A stretch of 52,300 nt of DNA, taken from positions 1-52,300 of the forward strand of contig LVBB01000030.1 of the NCBI GenBank assembly GCA_001603075.1. The letters are read 5' to 3'. Positions within the stretch are counted from its first letter, which is position 1. Every line of letters starts with the position of its first letter. Source of the stretch: Phycisphaerales bacterium Planc_01 (GTDB lineage Bacteria; Planctomycetota; Phycisphaerae; Sedimentisphaerales; Anaerobacaceae). The translations under genes were made by a program, and so were the position numbers. Positions 15,471 through 23,656 of the stretch are shown here, one piece after another. The notes below the pieces were generated by a model, which was given only the letters and a program-made list of their open reading frames with translations, was not told the origin of the DNA and did not search any database.

Positions 15471-15512
15471 GAGGGCGAACAGTGACTGACGCGCACTTAT
15501 GTGGGGTGTACC

Positions 15513-16763
15513 ATGAGTAATCAGAGTTCTCTGCTCGTGATTATGCTGACGGTGCTGGCCGGGCCGGCCGTCGGCGCGTTGCGGGTGCCGGCGTATACGG
15601 CCTATCTCGAACCGGACGTGCGCGGGGCGCGCGTTTCGGAGCGTTCCGGCGTCACGCGATGGACCGATCCGGCGGTGAAGGTCCTGTGGTTCGGGCAGAT
15701 CCAGACGCCGGGCACGCTCCATTGTGCCGTGGCGCTTCGCCTGGAGCAGGGCGCGACGTCGAAGCTGCGTCTGACCGTCGCGGGCCGGGCGCGCGAGGCG
15801 ACGGTGACGGGCGGCGGAGAGGAGCTTGTCACCGCGGCATTCGGCTCGTTCGAGATCGCCGAGGCGGGCTATCAGTCCTTCACACTCGAATCATTGAACG
15901 CGCCGGGCGAGCCGGCCGGTGACATCGAGGCGCTGGTCCTTGACGGGCCGGCGACGCGCGAGGCGCACTTCAATCTCAACGCTCGTCGCAACGCCGCCTC
16001 GGTGCACCTGGTCTATCCCGTTGAGAAGGACGTGAAGGTGGCGGCGTTCTACTGCGAGATGGTCGGGCTGGAAGAGCCGATCTGGACGTACTACATGGCG
16101 TGCGGCTGGCATCGCGGGTACTTTGGCATGCAGGTCAACAGCCCCACCGAGCGGCGGATCATCTTCAGCGTCTGGGACAGCGGCGACGAGGCCATCGATC
16201 GCGACAAGGTCGCCGACGAGAACCGCGTCAAGCTGATGGGCAAGGGCGAGGGCGTCTACGCGGGCGACTTCGGCAACGAGGGCACCGGCGGACACAGCCA
16301 CCTGAAGTACATGTGGAAGACGGGCGAGACCCAGCGGTTCCTCGTCACCGCCGAGCCGACCGACGAGACGCACACGGTCTATTCAGGCTACTGGTTCCAT
16401 CCGGACAACAAGCGGTGGATGCTGATCTCCAGTTGGCGGGCGCCGAAGGAAGGCGGCTACATGCGCGGGCTCTACAGCTTCAGCGAGAACTTCGGCGGCG
16501 CCAACGGCCACCTGCTGCGCAAGGCCCGCTACGGCAACCAGTGGATTCGCACGTCCGAGGGCCGGTGGATCGAGCTGACAACCGCGCGGTTCAGCCACGA
16601 TCCGACGGGCAAGGCTGACCGGCTCGACCGGTTCATGGGCCTCGAAGACGGCTGGTTCTTCCTCTCGCACGGCGGCTTCGTCTCCGGCTTCACCGCCTAC
16701 GGCGAGTCGTTCACCCGCCCCGCCGGCGGCACCCCGCCGACCGATATCCTCCTGCCCGACTGA
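15513..16763 (+). CDS. Exported DUF5077/DUF3472 protein
   Basis: ATG 15513 has GGGGTG five bases upstream. The 416-residue protein has a signal peptide (LLVIMLTVLAGPAVGA). Residues about 25-150 form a beta-sandwich like DUF5077, a carbohydrate-binding-type module (WFGQIQTPGTLHCAVALRLE, LTVAGRAREATVTGG). Residues about 165-410 match DUF3472: WTYYMACGWHRGYFGMQVNS, IIFSVWDSGDEA, GGHSHLKYMWKTGETQRFLV and WMLISSWRAPKEG. This pair is common in glycan-degrading Bacteroidetes and Planctomycetes and is of unknown activity. It has its own promoter and no operon partner; the next gene is convergent, 19 bp away. Confidence 0.85.
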   Translation: MSNQSSLLVIMLTVLAGPAVGALRVPAYTAYLEPDVRGARVSERSGVTRWTDPAVKVLWFGQIQTPGTLHCAVALRLEQGATSKLRLTVAGRAREATVTGGGEELVTAAFGSFEIAEAGYQSFTLESLNAPGEPAGDIEALVLDGPATREAHFNLNARRNAASVHLVYPVEKDVKVAAFYCEMVGLEEPIWTYYMACGWHRGYFGMQVNSPTERRIIFSVWDSGDEAIDRDKVADENRVKLMGKGEGVYAGDFGNEGTGGHSHLKYMWKTGETQRFLVTAEPTDETHTVYSGYWFHPDNKRWMLISSWRAPKEGGYMRGLYSFSENFGGANGHLLRKARYGNQWIRTSEGRWIELTTARFSHDPTGKADRLDRFMGLEDGWFFLSHGGFVSGFTAYGESFTRPAGGTPPTDILLPD

Positions 16764-16782
16764 GCGGCCGACTCCGGCGGTC

Positions 16783-18000
16783 TCATTGGCCGGGCAAATC
16801 ATGCTGCGCCAGCCAATCCTTCGCCCATAGTTCGGCCTGGCCCCTGGTGTGGAGGCGGTCTTCGAGTTGCGCGATGTAAAGTTCCTCGGCCAGTTGTCCC
16901 ACCTGCGGACCCGGCCGGGCGCCGAGGCGGATCAGGTCGTGGCCGTCGAGAAGAGGCGTGGGGTGGACGTCGACGCCGCGAAGCGACTGCACCCGCCGGT
17001 GCAGCTTCGCCAGGGCCGCCAGCGCCGCTTCGTTGCCGGCGGCCTTCTGCGTCGCCCGCTCCAGTTCGTAGAGGTCCCGGTAGTAAGGCTGGGCCAGCAG
17101 CTTCTTGAGAGACGACAGGGCCATCTCGCAATCCAGCAGGCGGCCCCGGTGCGTCAGAAGAAATCGCAGGTGCCGGGTCTGATTGCGGCTGAGCTTGAGG
17201 ATGCGGCACATCCGAAGCGCCGCCTCGGCCGGACAGCCCCAGAAGAACGCCGCCAGCGCCAACGGGAAGTCCACCCGTCTGCGCAGCCGCCGAAGGGTGG
17301 GGCCCCCGCTGTCGCTATGCACTCCCGGAAAGATCCGCTCGGCCAATCCGCTCGCCAGCAGCATGGAGGCCCCGGCGCCGCGATTGGGGTGAACCAGCAT
17401 CGCCTCCAGCTCCGTGGCGATTCGCTCGCCGCTGATGCGAGTAATGTGCCGGGCGTTGCGTCCGATGGCGGCAAACGTCTCCGGTTCGATCGCGAAATCG
17501 AGCTGCGTCGAGAACCGAATCGCGCGGAGCATCCGTAGGTAATCTTCGCCGAACCGTTCGTCGGCTTTGCCGATGGTCCGCACGATCCGCCGCTGAAGGT
17601 CGGCCTGGCCGCCGACGTAGTCGATGACCTTCTCTTCGAGCGGATCGTAGAACATGCCGTTGATCGTGAAATCCCGGCGGGCCGCGTCGCTGGCGGCGTC
17701 GGTGAACGCCACCCGGTCGGGATGACGGCCGTCCTGGTAGCCCGCCTCACTGCGGAACGTCGCCACCTCCACCTGGGCGCGCCGGGCCAGGACGATGACC
17801 ACGCCGAATTGCGCGCCGACTTTCAGCGTGCGGTCAAACAGGGCCATCACGTCCTCCGGGCGGGCGTCGGTGGCGACGTCGTAGTCCTTCGGCCGACGGC
17901 CCAGCAGCATGTCACGCACGCAACCGCCGGCCAGCAAGGCGCAGAAGCCCTTCTCGCGCAGGCGCTCGACGATCCAGATGGCCGCCCGCTTATTTGTCAT
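16783..18000 (-). CDS. cca: CCA tRNA nucleotidyltransferase / poly(A) polymerase family
   Basis: A class II nucleotidyltransferase of the cca/pcnB family with 405 residues; it adds or repairs the CCA end of tRNA, or tails RNA. In the N-terminal catalytic part one sees LLAGGCVRDMLLGRRPKDYD with the G-G-x-V-R-D loop and the metal-binding D-x-D in DYDVATDA, then RRDFTINGMFYDP, the nucleotide-selecting EDYLRMLRAIRFS and the neck region. The C-terminal helices (about 210-400) end without an HD domain. ATG 18000 lies 11 bp inside the end of rsmD, so the two are coupled. Which of the two activities it has cannot be decided; a CCA enzyme is the more likely choice as only one copy is seen here. Confidence 0.92.
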   Translation of the reverse strand: MTNKRAAIWIVERLREKGFCALLAGGCVRDMLLGRRPKDYDVATDARPEDVMALFDRTLKVGAQFGVVIVLARRAQVEVATFRSEAGYQDGRHPDRVAFTDAASDAARRDFTINGMFYDPLEEKVIDYVGGQADLQRRIVRTIGKADERFGEDYLRMLRAIRFSTQLDFAIEPETFAAIGRNARHITRISGERIATELEAMLVHPNRGAGASMLLASGLAERIFPGVHSDSGGPTLRRLRRRVDFPLALAAFFWGCPAEAALRMCRILKLSRNQTRHLRFLLTHRGRLLDCEMALSSLKKLLAQPYYRDLYELERATQKAAGNEAALAALAKLHRRVQSLRGVDVHPTPLLDGHDLIRLGARPGPQVGQLAEELYIAQLEDRLHTRGQAELWAKDWLAQHDLPGQ

Positions 18001-18574
18001 CGCCGTGCACCTGATACAGGACAATCGACATGCTCCCCCAGTGCCGTCGGTCGATCGCGCGGAACGCTCCGTAGGCGTCGGGCAGCGTCACACCCTCTTC
18101 GGTCCGCACGACGACGACGCCCTTGTCGGCAACCTGGCCGGCCAGCATGTCGAACAACTTCGCCAGCAGCGAGCCTTCGCCGGCCTCGCGGCTCAGCGCG
18201 TAAGGCGGATCGAGGAAAACCAGATCGTACTTGAGACCGGCCGCGTCCAGCGGCGCGCCGCAGCGAAAGGCGTTGGCGCGAACCACGCGGGACTGCGTCA
18301 CGAAGCCGGCACGCGCGATGTTCTTTTCCAGATAAGCGGCGATCTTCGGGTCCTGCTCGACGAATGTCACGAACGCCGCGTCGCGGCTCAAGGCCTCCAG
18401 ACCGAGCGACCCGACGCCGCTGAACAGGTCGGCGACGCGCTGATCGGCGAGCAGGCCGTAGTTGTGCAGGATGTTGAACAGCGACTCCTTGACCCGGTCG
18501 GTGATCGGACGGGTGTCCTGTGTCCTGGGACACTGCAGGTGCATCCCCCGCTTTGTGCCGGCGATGATTCTCAT
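17990..18574 (-). CDS. rsmD: 16S rRNA (guanine966-N2)-methyltransferase
   Basis: The 194-residue protein fits RsmD in length and pattern. It transfers a methyl group from S-adenosylmethionine to N2 of G966 in 16S rRNA during 30S assembly. The N-terminus MRIIAGTKRGMHLQ and TRPITDRVKESLFNIL is the family start. The SAM site is VADLFSGVGSLGLEALSR, and the catalytic motif is DLVFLDPPYAL, with the N-DPPY/F element used by N-methyltransferases. It starts 4 bp within the end of the upstream lipoprotein gene (overlap TGATG type) and overlaps cca by 11 bp: a tight three-gene operon. Confidence 0.95.
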   Translation of the reverse strand: MRIIAGTKRGMHLQCPRTQDTRPITDRVKESLFNILHNYGLLADQRVADLFSGVGSLGLEALSRDAAFVTFVEQDPKIAAYLEKNIARAGFVTQSRVVRANAFRCGAPLDAAGLKYDLVFLDPPYALSREAGEGSLLAKLFDMLAGQVADKGVVVVRTEEGVTLPDAYGAFRAIDRRHWGSMSIVLYQVHGDDK

Positions 18575-19008
18575 TTCGTCCAGTAGTCCACTACCAGCAC
18601 GTCGTCAAGGTGGGGTCCGAGCAGCTCGCCGAACTCCTTGTGGGCCGGGTGAGGGATGTACGCAGCCCGATCCGCCTCGCTGCGGAACGTCACGATGAAG
18701 CAGTGTGTGAACCCCTTGTGGAGGTTCTCGACGCTGACGTCGGTGCCCCATTCGAGGCTGTAGATCGCATCGATCCGGCTGGGCAACGCGAGGAAGGCGT
18801 TCTCGATCCGACGGATGTCGGCGGAACTGCTATCGTCCTTGAACTTGAACAGCACGACGTGCCGCAAGACGCGGGTCGGCGCCGGCGTGATCACCGACCG
18901 AGGCGCCGGATCGCGATCGTCTTCGCGAATGCGCTCGCATTCCTTGACGTAAACACACCCGCCGAGCAGGAGAGAAACGAACACCAGACAAACGAGATTT
19001 CGAGCCAT
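18571..19008 (-). CDS. Lipoprotein with Dabb (A/B barrel) domain
   Basis: ATG 19008 follows GGGAGG by eight bases. The 145-residue product has a lipoprotein signal, LVCLVFVSLLLGGC, where Cys would carry the lipid anchor. The mature part is a stress-responsive A/B barrel (Dabb): HVVLFKFKDDSSSADIRRIE, then the helix FLALPSRI, YSLEWGTDVSVENLHKGF and HCFIVTFRSEADRAAY with HPAHKEF. Dabb domains form dimers and some bind small ligands; their roles are mostly unknown. The gene leads the operon with rsmD and cca. A lipoprotein at the head of an RNA-processing operon is odd and may only reflect shared transcription. Confidence 0.88.
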   Translation of the reverse strand: MARNLVCLVFVSLLLGGCVYVKECERIREDDRDPAPRSVITPAPTRVLRHVVLFKFKDDSSSADIRRIENAFLALPSRIDAIYSLEWGTDVSVENLHKGFTHCFIVTFRSEADRAAYIPHPAHKEFGELLGPHLDDVLVVDYWTK

Positions 19009-19060
19009 GAAAACAACCTCCCAAGAATCGCACTGAAATCGGTTCCAAACGAATGAACCG

Positions 19061-19089
19061 ATTCTATCGACCTGCGAAAACGCCGTCCA
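19061..19089 (-). promoter_or_regulatory. Promoter of the Dabb-rsmD-cca operon
   Basis: TGGACG (19089-19084), 17 nt, TAGAAT (19066-19061). Divergent from the promoter at 19111-19138. Confidence 0.45.
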
Positions 19090-19110
19090 TCGCAAACTCC
19101 GACACCCCCT

Positions 19111-19138
19111 TTGCGGACGCCAGACATGTCGCTACAAT
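19111..19138 (+). promoter_or_regulatory. Promoter of the GH95-beta-helix operon
   Basis: TTGCGG (19111-19116), 16 nt, TACAAT (19133-19138). Confidence 0.5.
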
Positions 19139-19184
19139 GACGGGCAAAACGTCCGGGCTTCGGGCGAGAAAGTGAGGACATCGA

Positions 19185-21542
19185 ATGAACAAGACCGGTA
19201 GGGTGTGCCCCGCACACCGATCCGAACGCACCGAAAGGGTAGGGGCGAGGCATGCCTCGCCCGTACGGTTCCTGACCCTTTGTCTGACCGTGTTGACGTC
19301 GCCTGTCTTCGGAACTCCGAAGACGGAGCACGGACTGCACTACGACAGCCCGGCCACCACCTGGGACGAGGCGATGCCCTTGGGCAACGGCCTGCTCGGC
19401 GCGCTGGTCTGGGGCGACGGGGCGCCGCTGCGGATCTCGCTGGATCGGACCGACCTGTGGGATCTGCGGCCGGTCCCGGAGTTCCACACCGAGGAGTACT
19501 CCTACGCGACGATGCGACAGTGGGTCCGCGAAGGTCGCCTCGGCGATCTGCACAGGCTCTACGACGATCCATACGGCCATCCGGGCCCGACGAAGATTCC
19601 CGCCGGACGAATCGAGCTGTCACTCGACGCGACGTTCGAGAGCGCATCGCTGGACCTGGCGAAAGCCGTCACGCTCGTGCGCTTTGCCGACGGTCGGACG
19701 GCCGAGGTCTTCGTTCACGCCACCGAGCCGTTCGGCATGATTCGCCTGAGCGGCGCGACGCCGGAGAAAGTGACATTGCTGGCGCCGCCGTTCTCGGGCG
19801 AGATCACCGAAGAGGCCGGGGCCGGCAAGATCAGCGCCGGCGACCTGGCCACCCTGCGCTACAAGGCCCCCGAAATCCACGAGGGCGACGGCTGGACCGG
19901 CTACGCCCAGGAAGGCTGGGGCGGGTTCCGTTTCGCCGTCGTGCTGATGTGGCGGCAGAGCGACGGAGGCTGGCTGGGCGTCTGGTCGGTCGCCACCTCG
20001 AACGAGTCGTCGGACCCGCTCGCCCGGGCCCGGCGGACCTGCGTCCGGGCCATCGACCAGGGCTTCGAGAAGACGCTCGCGCCGCACACCGCGTGGTGGC
20101 AGACCTACTGGGACGGTGCATCGGTTCGCGTGCCGAACCCGATCATCGAACGCCAGTGGTACCTGGAGACGTACAAATTCGGTGCCGCCGCCCGGGCCGA
20201 CACGCCGCCGATCACGCTGCAAGGCCCCTGGACCGCTGACGATCGCAAGATCCCGCCGTGGAAAGGCGACTACCACCACGACCTGAACACCGAGCTTTCG
20301 TACTGGCCCGCCTACAGCGGCAACCGGCTCGACGGCGCCGCCGGGTTCGTCAAGTGGCTCTGGGACACCAAGCCGACGGCCGAGGCCTGGACGAAACGCT
20401 TCTTCGATCTGCCCGGCCTGAACGTGCCGATGACCGCCGACCTGAACCAGGAACAGATCGGCGGCTGGCACCAGTACACGCACTCGGCGACAACCGCCGC
20501 GTGGCTCGCCCACCACTTCTATCTCCACTGGCGGTACAGCATGGACCGCGACTTCCTGCGCGACCGCGCCTATCCCTGGCTGCGGGACGTCTCGATCTTC
20601 CTGGAGGCGGTCACGGAGAAGGGCCCGGACGGCAAACGGACCCTGCCGCTCAGTTCGTCGCCGGAGATCAACGACAACCGCCTCGACGCGTGGTTCGCTA
20701 CGATCACGAACTACGACCTGGCGCTGATCCGCTGGAACCTCGAAACGACAGCCGAACTGGCCGATGAACTGGACCGCCCGCAGGAGGCCCGGCGCTGGCG
20801 CGCCGTCCTGGCGGAGATGCCCGATCTGGCGTTGGACCCGAACGATCGCAAGCTGCTCGTCGCCAAGGACTACCCCCTGCCCGGCTCGCACCGGCACTTC
20901 TCGCACCTGATGGCGATCCACCCGCTCGGCCTGATCCGCTGGGAGAACGGGCCGCGCGACCGCGCGATCATCGCGGCGTCGCTGGCCGATCTCGAGAAGC
21001 ACGGCTCGTCCTGGTGGACCGGCTACAGTTTCAGTTGGCTGGCCAGCCTGGCCGCCCGGGCCTGCGACGGCGAGAAGGCCGAACGGGCGTTGGAGATCTT
21101 CTCGACGGCGTTCTGTCTGCGCAACAGCTTCCACTGCAACGGCGACCAGACGGACAAGGGCTACTCGAACTTCCGCTACCGACCGTTCACGCTCGAAGGC
21201 AACTTCGCCGCGGCGGCCGGCTTGCAGGAGATGCTCCTGCAGAGCTACAGCGGGACGATCCGCGTCTTCGGCGCCATCCCCGACACGTGGCGGGATGTCT
21301 CGTTCGACAAGCTCCGCGCCGAAGGCGCGTTCGTGGTCTCGGCCGAACGCCGGGCCGGTCGTGTCACGTTCGTTGAAATCCGCGCCGAGGCGGGCGGCAC
21401 ATGCCGGCTGGAGAACCCCTTCGGCGAGGCAACCTACAATGTCAAAGGGCTGGACAAGAGCCGTGTCCGCACCGTGGGAACGGATCTGGTCTTCGAGCTT
21501 GCCGCCGGGCAGACGATCCGACTGACCCGCGAACCTCAATAA
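19185..21542 (+). CDS. GH95-type alpha-L-fucosidase, exported
   Basis: GAGG eight bases before ATG 19185 supports this start. The 785-residue protein matches GH95 (inverting alpha-L-fucosidase/galactosidase), which releases fucose from plant or algal polysaccharides and host glycans. Marks: YDSPATTWDEAMPLGNGLLG in the N-terminal beta-domain; then the (alpha/alpha)6 barrel with HHDLNTELSYWPAYSGN, GGWHQYTHSATTAAWLAHHF, LPLSSSPEINDNRLDA and GSHRHFSHLMAIHPLGLI; a beta-sandwich closes the protein. The signal peptide core (FLTLCLTVLTSPVFG, about 29-43) is preceded by an unusually long n-region: codons about 5-27 are made of a family-A repeat (19198-19219) and a family-B repeat (19239-19266), inserted in frame. 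The beta-helix gene follows 9 bp later. Confidence 0.88.
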   Translation: MNKTGRVCPAHRSERTERVGARHASPVRFLTLCLTVLTSPVFGTPKTEHGLHYDSPATTWDEAMPLGNGLLGALVWGDGAPLRISLDRTDLWDLRPVPEFHTEEYSYATMRQWVREGRLGDLHRLYDDPYGHPGPTKIPAGRIELSLDATFESASLDLAKAVTLVRFADGRTAEVFVHATEPFGMIRLSGATPEKVTLLAPPFSGEITEEAGAGKISAGDLATLRYKAPEIHEGDGWTGYAQEGWGGFRFAVVLMWRQSDGGWLGVWSVATSNESSDPLARARRTCVRAIDQGFEKTLAPHTAWWQTYWDGASVRVPNPIIERQWYLETYKFGAAARADTPPITLQGPWTADDRKIPPWKGDYHHDLNTELSYWPAYSGNRLDGAAGFVKWLWDTKPTAEAWTKRFFDLPGLNVPMTADLNQEQIGGWHQYTHSATTAAWLAHHFYLHWRYSMDRDFLRDRAYPWLRDVSIFLEAVTEKGPDGKRTLPLSSSPEINDNRLDAWFATITNYDLALIRWNLETTAELADELDRPQEARRWRAVLAEMPDLALDPNDRKLLVAKDYPLPGSHRHFSHLMAIHPLGLIRWENGPRDRAIIAASLADLEKHGSSWWTGYSFSWLASLAARACDGEKAERALEIFSTAFCLRNSFHCNGDQTDKGYSNFRYRPFTLEGNFAAAAGLQEMLLQSYSGTIRVFGAIPDTWRDVSFDKLRAEGAFVVSAERRAGRVTFVEIRAEAGGTCRLENPFGEATYNVKGLDKSRVRTVGTDLVFELAAGQTIRLTREPQ
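19198..19219. repeat. Family-A repeat within the GH95 signal peptide
   Basis: GTAGGGTGTGCCCCGCACAC, matching the decayed copy at 7490-7511 except for two bases. It is translated as part of the n-region of the GH95 protein. Confidence 0.75.
19239..19266. repeat. Family-B repeat within the GH95 signal peptide
   Basis: Contains the perfect palindrome GGGCGAGGCATGCCTCGCCC (19243-19262), flanked by GTA and TAC. Also translated in frame. Confidence 0.75.
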
Positions 21543-21551
21543 GAGAACCCG

Positions 21552-23267
21552 ATGACCGGATGCCGCAAACCGCTCGATCGTTTGAACTGTGTCCTGTGGG
21601 GGTCTGTGCTGCTGATCGTCGCGGCCGCCGGCTCACCGGCCTCGGCCAGGTTCTGGACCGTCGCGCCGAAGGAGATTTCGGCAATCGCCTCAGACGAGCA
21701 GGTGCGGACCATTGCGGAGGCGGCCTCGCGGGCCCAGCCGGGCGACACCGTCGTCGTTCACGCAGGCATCTACCGCGAGAGCGTCCGAATTGACAGGAGC
21801 GGCTCGCACGACCAGCCCATCACGATCCGTGCGGCCGAGGGGCAGACCGTGATTCTTACGGGGGCCGACCGCATCACGGACTGGACGAAGGATGACTCGC
21901 CCGACGGAGACGTGTGCAGCACGCCCTGGCCGCACAAGTTCGTCGCGTGGAACGAGCACCACACCCATCCGGGCGACGAGTTCCATCGCCTCATCGGCCG
22001 GTGCGAGCAGGTCTTCGTCGGCGGCTATGCCCTGCGGCAGGTCCTCGAACGCGACAAGCTCACGCGCGGGACCTTCTACATCGATCTCGACGCACAGCGC
22101 CTGTTCGTTTGCGGCTACGACGATCGTGACATTGCAGGCAACAAGGTCGCCGTCGAGGCGTCCGCGCGCGACCGCATCCTGAGCGTCAAGGGCAGTCACA
22201 TCATCGTGCAGGGCCTTCGCTTCCGTTACGCCGCCAACCGCGCCCAGCAGGGCGCCGTCGAGTTCGCGGGCAACCACATCATCGTGAAGGACTGCGTCTT
22301 CGAGCACACCAACGCCAGCGGCGCTCAGTTTACCGGCGAGAACATCACCGTCCGCAACGGCACGTTCCAACATAACGGCCAGCTCGGCTTCGGCGCCAGC
22401 CGGTCGCATGGTTTGCGGATGATCGGCTGCACCGTGCGAAACAACAACACCAAAGGATTCGACCGGGGCTGGGAAGCGGGCGGCAACAAGATCTGCCTGG
22501 CACGCGGGGTCATCCTCGAAGACAGCACGTTCGTCGCCAATCGCGGCAACGGCATCTGGTTCGACATCGGCAACGAGGACTGCGTCGTCCGCCATTGCCT
22601 GATCGCCGACAACGAAGACGCGGGTATCTTCTACGAAATCTCCTACGGCCTGCACGCCCACGACAACGTCATCGTCGGCAACGGCTTGGCCGACTCACCC
22701 GGCGCGTGGGGCGCCGCCGCCGGCATCAGTCTGTCCAGCTCGCCCGGCTGCACGATCGAGCGCAACCTGCTGATCGGCAACAAGGAGGGCTTCAGCTTCC
22801 GCGAGCAGCAGCGTTCGACACCCAAGATTGACGGCAGTTCGGAGCCCGTCTGGAACCACGACCAGATCGTTCGCCACAACGTGCTGGCGTTCAATCGTGA
22901 CGCCCAGGTCTGGGGCTGGTTCGACATCGGCGACGAACGGCACTGGCCCAAGGCCACGCAGAGCGAGCAGGCCGGCGACCGCTCGCTGGCGGACCTGAAC
23001 CTGACGTTCGAGAACAACCTCTATTGCCCCGCCGCCGGTCAGGGCCTGTTCCACTGGGGCGTCACCTGGAAACGGCACGAGAGGTACCGGACCATCGAGG
23101 AGGTGCAGGCGAAGCTGGGGCTGGGCCAAGGCAGCCGGATCGCCATGCTCTTCTTCGCAAACCCCTTCGGCCTGGACCTGCGGGTCCCCGCCGACAGCCC
23201 GGCGATCGCAATGGGCTGCTATCCGCGAGGGACCGTGCCCGGCGTGCAGTTGGGAATCCGCCCCTGA
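21552..23267 (+). CDS. Exported right-handed beta-helix protein
   Basis: The 571-residue protein begins with a signal peptide (WGSVLLIVAAAGSPASA). Residues 40-110 (RTIAEAASRAQPGDTVVVHA, GIYRES) form the cap that opens many parallel beta-helix proteins, such as pectate-lyase-like and Pel9-type proteins. From about 205 to 420 come repeated coils rich in N and G (HIIVQGLRFRYAANRAQQGA, GNGIWFDIGNEDCVVRHCLI, GISLSSSPGCTIERNLLIGN), the pattern of PbH1/NosD repeats. The C-terminal end is a further beta domain. Catalytic residues cannot be assigned; it could be a polysaccharide lyase, hydrolase or binding protein. It is 9 bp downstream of the GH95 gene, so both likely act on the same fucose-bearing glycan. 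Confidence 0.8.
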   Translation: MTGCRKPLDRLNCVLWGSVLLIVAAAGSPASARFWTVAPKEISAIASDEQVRTIAEAASRAQPGDTVVVHAGIYRESVRIDRSGSHDQPITIRAAEGQTVILTGADRITDWTKDDSPDGDVCSTPWPHKFVAWNEHHTHPGDEFHRLIGRCEQVFVGGYALRQVLERDKLTRGTFYIDLDAQRLFVCGYDDRDIAGNKVAVEASARDRILSVKGSHIIVQGLRFRYAANRAQQGAVEFAGNHIIVKDCVFEHTNASGAQFTGENITVRNGTFQHNGQLGFGASRSHGLRMIGCTVRNNNTKGFDRGWEAGGNKICLARGVILEDSTFVANRGNGIWFDIGNEDCVVRHCLIADNEDAGIFYEISYGLHAHDNVIVGNGLADSPGAWGAAAGISLSSSPGCTIERNLLIGNKEGFSFREQQRSTPKIDGSSEPVWNHDQIVRHNVLAFNRDAQVWGWFDIGDERHWPKATQSEQAGDRSLADLNLTFENNLYCPAAGQGLFHWGVTWKRHERYRTIEEVQAKLGLGQGSRIAMLFFANPFGLDLRVPADSPAIAMGCYPRGTVPGVQLGIRP

Positions 23268-23273
23268 CTCGCC

Positions 23274-23528
23274 GTGTGCACTGCGTGCTTGTAGGTAGGT
23301 TCCTGCCAAGTCCAGGAAGGAATCTTGTCTCTTCGACTAAGAGCTTGCCCCGTTCGACTTCGCTCTGAGCGAAGTCGAATGGGGCGAAGCCCGCACGGAG
23401 AAATCTGGCCGAGGATAAGGCTCTTGTCCCATTCGCAGCCAGATTCCTCCACTACGCTGCGCTCCGGTCGGAATGACAAAGTCGATTGCAGAGCCCCCAG
23501 GATCCACCTACAAGCGTGAAGTGCACCC
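23274..23528. repeat. 255-bp element with terminal inverted repeats, second copy
   Basis: Starts 6 bp after the beta-helix stop. Ends GTGTGCACTGCGTGCTTGTA (23274-23293) and, inverted, GGGTGCACTTCACGCTTGTA, match well over about 25 bp. Shares both flanks and middle with 13127-13342, but carries an extra hairpin at 23348-23384 (TTCGACTTCGCTC-T-GAGCGAAGTCGAA). Confidence 0.7.
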
Positions 23529-23555
23529 GCAACTTGCGTTCGGGCCAAATCGTGA

Positions 23556-23584
23556 TTGAGGGCCTCGCCTGGATTCGCTATAAT
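23556..23584 (+). promoter_or_regulatory. Promoter of the phosphoesterase gene
   Basis: TTGAGG (23556-23561), 17 nt, perfect TATAAT (23579-23584). It lies 28 bp after the mobile-type element. Confidence 0.65.
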
Positions 23585-23656
23585 AGATGTTTTTGCCCAA
23601 GGGATATGGGATTTCTGTCCTGAACCCTGCGGGCGTGGCGACGTACCAACGGGGAA

